In this document: piece after piece, positions 54,551-62,078 of the stretch
How positions within the stretch are numbered: the first letter of the stretch is position 1
Layout: every line of letters begins with the position of its first letter
Source: Asticcacaulis excentricus CB 48
GTDB taxonomy: Bacteria; Pseudomonadota; Alphaproteobacteria; Caulobacterales; Caulobacteraceae
NCBI RefSeq assembly: GCF_000175215.2
Contig: NC_014816.1
Span: forward strand, 2,353,001-2,417,000
Reading direction: 5' to 3'
Length of the DNA stretch: 64,000 nt
The notes under the pieces: model-generated
Told to the model about the DNA's origin: nothing
What the model saw: the letters and a program-made list of their open reading frames with translations, nothing else
The model's database searches: none
Made by a program: the position numbers and the translations under genes

Positions 54551-55717
54551 ATGAAGATTGCTATTGCTGGGATGGGGTATGTTGGCCTGTCCAATTCCAT
54601 GCTTCTGGCGCGTCACAATGAGGTCGTGGCCTTTGACGTGGTTCCTGAAAAAGTCGAAATGCTCAATGCGCGCCAGTCGCCTATCGTAGACGCTGAGATC
54701 GAGCACTTCCTCGCCAAAGAGCCTATTAACTTCCGCGCGACACTCAATGCCGAAGAGGCGTTTTCAGGCGCCGATTACATTATTGTGGCGACGCCTACCA
54801 ATTACGATACCGAAACCAACCGCTTTGATACGCGTTCTATTGAGAGCGTCATTCGGACGGTTCTGCCACTAAACTCGACCGCGACCATCGTGATCAAATC
54901 CACCATCCCCGTCGGCTATACGGCGCGGGTAAGGGAGATGCTTGGGACGAACCAGGTGATTTTCTCGCCTGAATTCCTCCGGGAAGGTAAGGCCCTTTAC
55001 GACAACCTCTATCCGTCCCGCATTGTTGTCGGTGAGCGATCGGAGCGCGCGAAGGTCTTTGCCGACCTTCTGGTGAAAGGGGCCGAGAAAAAAGATATTG
55101 AGGTATTGTTCACCGACAGCAATGAGGCTGAGGCGATTAAGCTCTTTGCAAATACCTATCTGGCGCTTCGGGTCGCCTATTTTAATGAGCTCGATTCCTA
55201 TGCGGAGGCGTTAGGGCTTGATACGCGCCAGATTATTGAGGGCGTGAGCCTCGATCCCCGAATTGGCAAGGGATATAACAACCCGTCCTTCGGATACGGA
55301 GGCTATTGCCTGCCGAAGGATACAAAGCAGCTTCTGGCCAACTATTCCGAAGTGCCGCAAAACCTGATCAAGGCCATTGTGGACGCGAACACGACCCGCA
55401 AGGATTTCGTGGCTTCACGGATTCTCGCGAACGCGCCGAAGACGGTCGGGATCTACCGGCTGACCATGAAGACAAATTCTGACAATTTCCGGGATTCTTC
55501 GGTGCAGGGGATCATGAAACGGCTCAAAGCCAAGGGCGTCGAAGTCATCATTTATGAACCCGCGCTTGAGGCCGAGGACTTCTTCAGCTCAAAGGTGATC
55601 CGGGACCTCGAGGATTTCAAGACTCGCTCAGATGTCATCGTCGCAAACCGGATATCAGACGATATTCGCGACGTGGTCGACAAGGTTTATACGCGCGATC
55701 TCTTCGGCGCTGACTAA
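54551..55717 (+). CDS. ugd: UDP-glucose 6-dehydrogenase
   Basis: 388 residues from ATG 54551 (AAGG upstream). NAD site MKIAIAGMGYVGLSNSMLLA, then ATPTNYDTETNRFDT, IKSTIPVGYT, FSPEFLREGKAL, and the catalytic cysteine in FGYGGYCLPKDTKQL. This is the short Ugd form found with EPS and capsule genes; it makes UDP-glucuronate, the likely donor for the PssD/PssE-type enzyme. A terminator follows directly. Confidence 0.94.
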   Translation: MKIAIAGMGYVGLSNSMLLARHNEVVAFDVVPEKVEMLNARQSPIVDAEIEHFLAKEPINFRATLNAEEAFSGADYIIVATPTNYDTETNRFDTRSIESVIRTVLPLNSTATIVIKSTIPVGYTARVREMLGTNQVIFSPEFLREGKALYDNLYPSRIVVGERSERAKVFADLLVKGAEKKDIEVLFTDSNEAEAIKLFANTYLALRVAYFNELDSYAEALGLDTRQIIEGVSLDPRIGKGYNNPSFGYGGYCLPKDTKQLLANYSEVPQNLIKAIVDANTTRKDFVASRILANAPKTVGIYRLTMKTNSDNFRDSSVQGIMKRLKAKGVEVIIYEPALEAEDFFSSKVIRDLEDFKTRSDVIVANRISDDIRDVVDKVYTRDLFGAD

Positions 55718-55720
55718 AAG

Positions 55721-55752
55721 ATAAAAGGGGATGCGAACGCATCCCCTTTTAT
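55721..55752. terminator. Bidirectional intrinsic terminator
   Basis: ATAAAAGGGGATGC and its complement around a GAAC loop, A-run and T-run on the two sides. It serves ugd and overlaps the end of the converging peptidoglycan-binding gene. Confidence 0.92.
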
Positions 55753-56816
55753 TTCATCGTAACCCCTAAGAGCTTCAGCGCCTCGTAGGTTAGCGGGCCT
55801 GCGGGTAGCCCATTATCGCGCTGAAATCGCTGGAAGGCATCTTGCGTGTCTTCGGTAATCGCACCGCTAAAGGTGCGCGGATTATAGCCGTTTGTCGCAA
55901 GGGCGAGCTGAATCTGAGATATCAGATAGGCATTTATGTCTCGCTGACAAACAACCCGGCGCCACACACCTTCGCCCTGAACCGCGCGGACGCGAACTTC
56001 CTCTTTATAAACTGCAGGCACGGTAACCGTCTCTGTTCGTCCCGGGGTGACCACGACCGTCTTCGTTTCACGGCGTGTAACCGCTGGAATGACCTCAATG
56101 GTTTCCGTAGACGGCGTCTTCAGAACCGTCTTCTTCACGGTCTTGGTGACCGCAGGGACGACCTCGGCGCGGCGCTGTTCCGGCTTTATTAGAACCCGCT
56201 CTTCGACCGTCCCATAGACGGGAGGCGTCTGAACATACTCATAGACGTCAGGTGACGGCATATAGACGTTGCATTCTTTGTTAGCGCGTGCCGCCTCTGC
56301 CGTCTCACATCCGGGAATAGGGCGCCCTTTTTGATCCTTCACGGGCTGAATTGCCCGTCCATTCTTGGTCTTGCGTACGCTCCACTCAGTCTGCGACGGC
56401 GTGACAACAATCTGGCGCTTACGCGTCTCATAGACAGCCGGCTCAACGATCTCTCGGGTGGTCGCGGGTGTCACAATGACGGTTTCTGAAATCTCCTCGT
56501 AAACCGCAGGCTTACCGCGCTTAACCTGGCGCTCAGGGGTTACTACGACATCCGTCTCCACAACTTTGGTCACAGGTGGGATGGTCCGCGTCTCAACCCT
56601 TTGCGGGGAGACAAGAACTTTTTCAACGTAGCTTTCATTTGTCGGTTTGAAGAAGGCCTTCGCGTGGCAGGCACCGGGCCCATCTGCGACGCGCAATTCG
56701 ACAGGCACGTCTGACGACGACTGCGCGCCCGCCGCCCCTGACACGCTTAGGAGGGTAACAACGGCAGCCAGACGCAACCGGTCCTGGCTACTCCCCTTTT
56801 GCCTCTTCGTCCCCAT
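55749..56816 (-). CDS. Secreted repeat protein with peptidoglycan-binding domain
   Basis: About 355 residues from ATG 56816. A signal peptide (to AGAAGAQ near residue 32) is followed by about eight degenerate repeats of 25-30 residues, each with the pattern V-V-V-T-P ... V-P-A-V-Y/T (for example ETKTVVVTPGRTETVTVPAV). The C-terminal ~60 residues match a PG_binding_1 domain (LISQIQLALATNGYNPRTFSGAITEDTQDAFQRFQRDNGLP). It is probably a periplasmic protein held at the cell wall; the role of the beta-like repeats is not known. Confidence 0.8.
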   Translation of the reverse strand: MGTKRQKGSSQDRLRLAAVVTLLSVSGAAGAQSSSDVPVELRVADGPGACHAKAFFKPTNESYVEKVLVSPQRVETRTIPPVTKVVETDVVVTPERQVKRGKPAVYEEISETVIVTPATTREIVEPAVYETRKRQIVVTPSQTEWSVRKTKNGRAIQPVKDQKGRPIPGCETAEAARANKECNVYMPSPDVYEYVQTPPVYGTVEERVLIKPEQRRAEVVPAVTKTVKKTVLKTPSTETIEVIPAVTRRETKTVVVTPGRTETVTVPAVYKEEVRVRAVQGEGVWRRVVCQRDINAYLISQIQLALATNGYNPRTFSGAITEDTQDAFQRFQRDNGLPAGPLTYEALKLLGVTMK

Positions 56817-56935
56817 AACCCATTCCAAAACAAACAAACCGAATAAACGAAAATCAGTGACACTGCCGCACTGCAAAACCTACGCCAGCTGGCACGAGAC
56901 CAAAGTCTTCATCCGACTAGAGGCAACTGACAGGA

Positions 56936-59002
56936 TCAGCGAACCTGAAAGCGCCGCTTTAGGGCCAAAGCCGATAATAAAAGCAAACCAATAACGATCA
57001 GTGTCTCTAAACCTCCCAGAACCTTGACCAAAACGACAGAGCCCGGATCCAACGCCGTCTCAAGCCATAGGAACCATCCTCTTGTCGTATCCGCAAAGAT
57101 CCCCAAAGGAATCGCGCGGTCAAAAGCGACGGAGAAGGCCGGCGGCAACTCCCCAAGTATGAGATTGGCTGTCAGTGGGCTCGACACCGACTGAGCGAGC
57201 ACGCTGATGCTGGCAAACACGAGAGCAAAGAAGATAACCGAGGAGGCCGCCAGGGAGAGCGGTCGCCCGATTGAGGTCCCGAAGTTTGAGACCGCCCCAT
57301 AGACGATGGCGGCGAGTTTCGCGGCAATCGGCTCTGAGGGCATTTGCATCTTTGCCCGCAGCTCAAAACGGTTGAAGCGCTGTTCGCGAACCACGTCTTT
57401 TTGCGTGGCCATCGCCAGCCGCAGTGTGCGAAGCCCGCCGGCGAGCGTCCCAAACCTGGCATCGCTGCCAAGCTCTGCCGCCGGTGTCGGCCGATCACCC
57501 CGCGAGCGCCTTTGCGTAACCTGATGGTCATCGGCCACGGCTTCACGAGCCTTATCCAGCGACCGCTCTAGAAGCGTCTCGGCCGAGGTTTCCGGAGGTA
57601 TGGGTTCAGCGAGCAATACCCGGCCCCGGAAATCTGCCCCATCAAACATTGAGAAGGCGCAGAAATCTTTTGTTTTAAAGTCGGCGGTGCCTTCAAATCG
57701 GCTCCCTTCGAAGGACCCGTGATGATCACGCGCGTTGGAGGGCCAGATCACGTTGGAGAAGTCCGCATAGTCTGCAAACTGGCAGGTCCTGAAACTGACC
57801 TTTTTGCGGAAGATCGCACCCGGATTGTTCCCCGCCCCGCCGAACGATGCGCGCTTAACAAAGCGCGCACCACGAAAGGCTGCGCCTCGGGAGAATTCCG
57901 AATGGGTAAAGATCACCTCTCCGGTGAACGTCGCAGTGATGAATCGCGCACTGCCCTGAAAGACCGCTTCTGAATAATCCGTCGGTCCATGGAAGACCGC
58001 ATCCCGGAAAGAACAGTCATCGATAAAAATGGTGCTTTCAAAAGAGGCTGCGCCTTCAAAGTGACTGGCACCAAATGAGACGCTCTCACCAAAGCGTGCC
58101 TCACGGAAATCAACCCCGGCGCCAAAGTACGCGCCACGGAACGTGACCGGCCCGCCAAAGGTCGCTGCCCTAAAGGAGACCCCCTCCCCAAAATCGCAGC
58201 CATCGAACTTCACCTGTCCGTCAATGAAGGCGTTCTCAAAGCGTGTGTAGGGGGCAAAGCGAAGTCCTGAAAGGTCAAGGCCGCTAATGAAGGCGTAATC
58301 GGACATCAAAGACACGCGCTGGCTCGCGCCCGAAGACAGACGCAACAGCGAAATGATTTCCTGATAGAACTCAGAATTCCTGACACCTGACAAGACCAGT
58401 GAATGCTGAGGGCTTGCGCGCGTTAAGTCTCCGTTTTTTGAGAGCTTGAGCGCGAGATAGGCCGGATTGCTCTTTCGGTCATCCGCGAATTCCGGGTGCC
58501 GCGAAAGGATGAGGCGAGCATCGATGTATTTGCGCCACCACGTCTCATGCTGGCGCAGTTTATCCCAATCGCTTTTCGATACTTCGGAAGGGTCAAGAAA
58601 CGCCAGGTGCCAAAATGTCCCCTCCCGATTGATCAGCGCGCCAACACTGATGAGCTCCTGATCAGAGGCCAGTCTTCCGTCGCTCCAGGAGATCTCCGGG
58701 CTAATTTCAACCGTGTCTTTGGGCACCCAACGCCAGTACTCCTGAAGCGTCGATGCGCGCCACGCCGATGGCCCCTCGCCCAGCACTTCTTTGGTTCCCG
58801 GAAACTCCGGAGGCGATCGCCAGCGCTTTACGAGATACTGATCTGTGACGTCATCAATCTCTGACCAGGCCGCCGCGGCAAGGCCTGCCCATGAAAAATC
58901 AAATTCCGCCCAGAGCTTGGTCCAGAGCGAAGAGAGGCCCAGTTCATTGGATTGGCTTCGGACATCCCGGCCCAGCTCTTTTGTATTGTCGTCCAGCGGC
59001 AA
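56936..59002 (-). CDS. Pentapeptide-repeat membrane protein
   Basis: 688 residues. An unrecognised N-terminal part with W-rich segments (about 1-240) is followed by a long run of pentapeptide repeats (about 240-450, with F at the central position as in CDFGEGVSFRAATFGGPVTF). A linker follows, then two membrane segments near the C terminus (SVIFFALVFASISVLAQ and LETLIVIGLLLLSALAL). The repeats form a right-handed beta-helix. The TTG start has GGGGAAG upstream. Function unknown; the anchor places the helix in the cytoplasm or periplasm next to the membrane. Confidence 0.82.
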   Translation of the reverse strand: MPLDDNTKELGRDVRSQSNELGLSSLWTKLWAEFDFSWAGLAAAAWSEIDDVTDQYLVKRWRSPPEFPGTKEVLGEGPSAWRASTLQEYWRWVPKDTVEISPEISWSDGRLASDQELISVGALINREGTFWHLAFLDPSEVSKSDWDKLRQHETWWRKYIDARLILSRHPEFADDRKSNPAYLALKLSKNGDLTRASPQHSLVLSGVRNSEFYQEIISLLRLSSGASQRVSLMSDYAFISGLDLSGLRFAPYTRFENAFIDGQVKFDGCDFGEGVSFRAATFGGPVTFRGAYFGAGVDFREARFGESVSFGASHFEGAASFESTIFIDDCSFRDAVFHGPTDYSEAVFQGSARFITATFTGEVIFTHSEFSRGAAFRGARFVKRASFGGAGNNPGAIFRKKVSFRTCQFADYADFSNVIWPSNARDHHGSFEGSRFEGTADFKTKDFCAFSMFDGADFRGRVLLAEPIPPETSAETLLERSLDKAREAVADDHQVTQRRSRGDRPTPAAELGSDARFGTLAGGLRTLRLAMATQKDVVREQRFNRFELRAKMQMPSEPIAAKLAAIVYGAVSNFGTSIGRPLSLAASSVIFFALVFASISVLAQSVSSPLTANLILGELPPAFSVAFDRAIPLGIFADTTRGWFLWLETALDPGSVVLVKVLGGLETLIVIGLLLLSALALKRRFQVR

Positions 59003-59133
59003 GACACTTCCCCATATTTAGTCAGCCACAAACCTAACACAATCACGCATTTGCGAAAGCCTTTGTTCTCCGGCCAAGCGAAAGACGGTCCTTCTCGCTC
59101 CTGAACTGTGTCCTTGCAGGCGAGCGCCCAGAG

Positions 59134-59172
59134 AAAAAGCCATGCCCGAGAGACGCTCGGGCATGGCTTTTT
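59134..59172. terminator. Bidirectional intrinsic terminator
   Basis: 17-bp perfect stem (AAAAAGCCATGCCCGAG and its complement), AGACG loop, A-run and T-run at the ends. It ends the mannose-1-phosphate guanylyltransferase transcript. Confidence 0.92.
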
Positions 59173-59193
59173 GAAAATGACGTCGAAACAAGC

Positions 59194-60270
59194 CTATTCG
59201 GCCGCTTCGATATTTCTGATTTCCTGCAGCTTCTTTGCGGCTTCGGCTGCAAGTTTCACATCCTGCGCCCGGGATATAGGGGCCACCACAATGCCTGAAG
59301 GGGTTGAAACGACCATAATGTTATCGAGGCCAATGATAGCCACCGGTGGGCCTTCGGCACGGACCAGACAATTGTTGGCGTCAATCAGGATGGCGCTACC
59401 TTGCGCGTGGTTACCACCGCCGTCTTTGGCCCCCAGGCGCCACAATTCGCTGAAGCCGCCAACATCTGCCCATCCGATATCGCAAGGCGCGGTCGCTGCG
59501 CGCTGCGTGCGCTCCATGACCGCATAGTCCACCGAGATCGACGGACAATTCGCAAATGCGTCGGCATTGAGGAGATGCGTAACACCCTCAACCTCAGCCG
59601 TTTCAAAGGCGGCCTTTGTGGCCGTCAAAACGCCAGGCTCGTGAACGCCAAGCTCCTCAATCATAACCTTTGGTGCAAAGAGGAAGATGCCGGCGTTCCA
59701 GTCGTAGCCACCATCGGCGAGATAGCTCTGAGCAGTTTCAAAATTGGGCTTTTCGAGGAAGCGCTTAATGCCATAGACGCCGTCAGCCAGCTCTTCACCA
59801 CGCTGGATATACCCAAAGCCGGTTTCCGGGGCCGTAGGGGTAATCCCAAAGGTCACGATCCGGTCTTTGGCTACAGGGGCCGCCTTGGAGATAGCGTCTC
59901 GGAACGCCTCTGGCTTTGTGATCATATGATCCGCCGGGACCATTAAAACCAGGGCCTGCGGATCAATCTGCTCACCAATTAGCGCGGCGACGGCGGCGAC
60001 AGCTGCGGTGTTACGGGCGAAGGGTTCGAGCACCACCGCCTGCGGGCTAAAGTCGATCGCACCTAATTGCGCAACCGCGAGCGCCTCATGGCTCTTACCG
60101 CAGATAACGACGGGCTTCAAAAACTCGGCGCCAGACAAACGCAAGGCCGTTTCCTGAATCATGGTGTGCTGCGTTGCCAGAGCATGAAACTGCTTGGGTT
60201 GCTCGGGCGTTGACAGCGGCCAAAGGCGGGTCCCCGATCCCCCTGACATGATTACCGGCAAAATCTTCAT
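59194..60270 (-). CDS. manC: Mannose-1-phosphate guanylyltransferase
   Basis: 358 residues. Nucleotidyltransferase signature ILPVIMSGGSGTRLWPLSTPEQPKQF at the N terminus, EPFARNTAAVAAVAAL, VMVPADHMI, GFGYIQRGE, KRFLEKPNFETA and YDWNAGIFLFAP. It makes GDP-mannose from mannose-1-phosphate and GTP. Only the transferase domain is present; the C-terminal isomerase domain of bifunctional ManC/AlgA proteins is absent, so another enzyme must make mannose-6-phosphate. Confidence 0.92.
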   Translation of the reverse strand: MKILPVIMSGGSGTRLWPLSTPEQPKQFHALATQHTMIQETALRLSGAEFLKPVVICGKSHEALAVAQLGAIDFSPQAVVLEPFARNTAAVAAVAALIGEQIDPQALVLMVPADHMITKPEAFRDAISKAAPVAKDRIVTFGITPTAPETGFGYIQRGEELADGVYGIKRFLEKPNFETAQSYLADGGYDWNAGIFLFAPKVMIEELGVHEPGVLTATKAAFETAEVEGVTHLLNADAFANCPSISVDYAVMERTQRAATAPCDIGWADVGGFSELWRLGAKDGGGNHAQGSAILIDANNCLVRAEGPPVAIIGLDNIMVVSTPSGIVVAPISRAQDVKLAAEAAKKLQEIRNIEAAE

Positions 60271-60507
60271 CTGGAAAAATCCTAAAAATGAGCGTTTGAA
60301 TAATGCGCTGCAAAAACGGGACCATTATGCGCCTGTTAGGCGAACTTCAGCAAGGGGCGCGACGATAGGCCACCTATTCTCGTCTACTTTTGACATATTT
60401 CCGGGCCTGTAAGTTTTCTATTGGACAGGTCTATATTTTTCATATTCTATTTTTTGGATTAACATTCATTTTACAATTATAGATGGAAATGCCTCTTAGA
60501 GGTTCGT
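60271..60507. promoter_or_regulatory. Divergent promoter region of manC and the lasso regulator
   Basis: AT-rich, especially 60410-60490 before the GntR-type gene. Holds the promoters of both genes. No clear repeat was found. Confidence 0.4.
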
Positions 60508-61125
60508 ATGGCACACCCCTCGGCTTTCTTACGGGTTCACACAGAAATCGGAAGACGATTGACGCAGGGCGTCTATCCACCCGGACATCGCCTGGAGGCC
60601 GAACCGCTGGCTGACGAGATGGGAACAAGCCCCAGTCCCGTTCGGCAATCCCTTTACTGGCGCTGTGGCGAAGGTCTTCTCACGCATCACGTGCTAGGCG
60701 GGTTCACCGTGCCGGTTCTAACCGAGTTTGGACTTCGTCATCTTTTTTCGTGGCAATCAGAGCTTTGGCGCATGGGCTATGCCTGTTTCAAACCGGCACC
60801 AGCGGGGGCGCCACTTTTGCTCGAGATTGAGCGTCTGAGCTCGCAGCCCGTCTCATGCCTCGACCATATTTTGGGAACCATTGTCTTTAGTCACCCGAAC
60901 CGGGAAGTGCACCGCGCATGGCGGCTGACGACGCAAAGATTAGCCCCATCGCAATTCAAACGCCACGAAGGCCCCGATCCGCTCATGGCCTGGTGCACGG
61001 CGTTTTCTACCGCGCTCTCGTCCCTCAATATCGGTGATTTAGAGGCGTGCGCTTCTGAGTATTTTCAAACGTCTTTGGATATCGTTCCGCAAATCGCACA
61101 GGCCTGTCAGCCCACGAATGGATAA
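60508..61125 (+). CDS. GntR-family regulator of the lasso cluster
   Basis: 205 residues. Winged helix at about 8-72 (EIGRRLTQGVYPPGHRLEAEPLADEMGTSPSPVRQSLYWRCGEGLL, then a wing with GGFTVP), as in FadR-type GntR proteins; the helical C-terminal part is shorter and lacks clear metal-binding histidines of an FCD domain. It lies 113 bases upstream of the astexin-1 precursor in the same direction. GntR-type regulators occur next to other proteobacterial lasso clusters, so control of atxA1BC is likely, but the ligand is unknown. Confidence 0.85.
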   Translation: MAHPSAFLRVHTEIGRRLTQGVYPPGHRLEAEPLADEMGTSPSPVRQSLYWRCGEGLLTHHVLGGFTVPVLTEFGLRHLFSWQSELWRMGYACFKPAPAGAPLLLEIERLSSQPVSCLDHILGTIVFSHPNREVHRAWRLTTQRLAPSQFKRHEGPDPLMAWCTAFSTALSSLNIGDLEACASEYFQTSLDIVPQIAQACQPTNG

Positions 61126-61200
61126 GGCCAGCACAGATTTCTCGTCTATCATTTAGTTATCAATTCCAAACAGCCGCGCACAGGCGAACTCTTGGTCTTG

Positions 61201-61216
61201 CCATGAATGGTCATGG
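61201..61216. promoter_or_regulatory. Inverted repeat in the atxA1 upstream region, possible operator
   Basis: CCATGA-ATGG-TCATGG, 6-bp perfect arms with a four-base spacer, 22 bases before the atxA1 start and just ahead of its ribosome-binding site AAAGGAGAG (61224-61232). It could be a site for the GntR-type regulator or a leader hairpin. Confidence 0.4.
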
Positions 61217-61238
61217 CTAAATGAAAGGAGAGTTCGAA

Positions 61239-61394
61239 ATGCATACCCCCATTATTTCGGAAACGGTCCAACCGAAGACCGCTGGCCTCATCGTTCTGGG
61301 CAAGGCTTCAGCTGAGACCCGCGGTCTCAGCCAGGGTGTCGAGCCCGATATCGGCCAGACCTACTTCGAAGAGTCTCGCATCAACCAGGACTGA
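61239..61394 (+). CDS. atxA1: Astexin-1 lasso-peptide precursor
   Basis: 51 residues, too short for many gene finders. A 28-residue leader ends in SAETR, with the conserved Thr at position -2 that lasso proteases recognise. The core has 23 residues: GLSQGVEPDIGQTYFEESR plus INQD. Gly1 forms an amide with the side chain of Asp9, giving a nine-residue ring threaded by the tail; this matches the known astexin-1, often found with the tail trimmed. AtxB1 removes the leader and AtxC1 closes the ring. A good ribosome-binding site (AAAGGAG) precedes the ATG. No ABC exporter gene is in the window, as in other clusters of this isopeptidase-bearing type. Confidence 0.96.
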   Translation: MHTPIISETVQPKTAGLIVLGKASAETRGLSQGVEPDIGQTYFEESRINQD

Positions 61395-61401
61395 CGACGG
61401 G

Positions 61402-61424
61402 AAGGCGCGCACACTGCGCGCCTT
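61402..61424 (+). terminator. Stem-loop between atxA1 and atxB1 (partial terminator/stabiliser)
   Basis: 10-bp GC-rich stem (AAGGCGCGCA/TGCGCGCCTT) with a CAC loop, eight bases after the atxA1 stop; only a weak T stretch follows. It probably makes more atxA1 than atxBC transcript, by partial termination or by protecting the 3' end, since precursor must exceed enzymes. Confidence 0.75.
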
Positions 61425-61448
61425 CTTGCCTTTTCAGGGGCTTTTGAG

Positions 61449-62078
61449 ATGTACGAATTAAACGACGGGGTGGGACTGGCCCTGGTAGATCAGCATCCCA
61501 TCTTCCTTGATCTCAAAACTGACCGCTACCTTAGCCTCTCGCCTGACGGCGCAGCTGTGCTTTTGGGCGCCGCACCCGCGACCAAGGAGAGCCCCCTCTT
61601 CTTAGGACTTGAATCCATCGGCTTGGTTAAAAACGGCCCCTCAGGGCTGAAGCCTTGCCAGATCGCCGTTGCCACAGGAAGTGCCCCGCCCAGGAAAGTG
61701 CAGTTTGAGTCACTGAGCCTGCTATTGTTGCGCCTGATCCGCGCAAGGCTCGACCAGCGCGCCTTACTCAAACGAGTGACGGATTTGAAGAAGGCCGGCA
61801 CGATCGCGCAGACCAAAAACCGCGATTGTGCCCTGAGCCTGCTTGGATCGGTTGAAACGGAGGCGAAGGCATGCCGTACACTCCTGTCATCAACAGACAA
61901 GTGCTTACCCGATGCGTTTGCAATAGCCACGCATCTGAGACGCCGAGGTGTTGACGCAAAGCTCGTCTTTGGTGTCCGCCTGCCTTTTGCGGCCCATGCC
62001 TGGGTTCAGGTCGACGATATTGTCGTGGGTGACCGGCCAGACCGGATTTTGGCGTTCACCCCCATCCTGGTCGTCTGA
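61449..62078 (+). CDS. atxB1: Lasso-peptide leader peptidase (fused recognition and protease domains)
   Basis: 209 residues. Residues 1-75 form the precursor-recognition domain (RRE, PqqD-like: FLDLKTDRYLSLSPDGAAVLLG); residues ~85-209 are a transglutaminase-like cysteine protease with C152 in DKCLPDAFAIATHLRRRGVDA, H183 in AAHAWVQVDD and D195 in VVGDRPD as the triad. It binds the leader and cuts after its last residue with help of ATP-driven AtxC1. The stop overlaps the atxC1 start as TGATG. Confidence 0.95.
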   Translation: MYELNDGVGLALVDQHPIFLDLKTDRYLSLSPDGAAVLLGAAPATKESPLFLGLESIGLVKNGPSGLKPCQIAVATGSAPPRKVQFESLSLLLLRLIRARLDQRALLKRVTDLKKAGTIAQTKNRDCALSLLGSVETEAKACRTLLSSTDKCLPDAFAIATHLRRRGVDAKLVFGVRLPFAAHAWVQVDDIVVGDRPDRILAFTPILVV

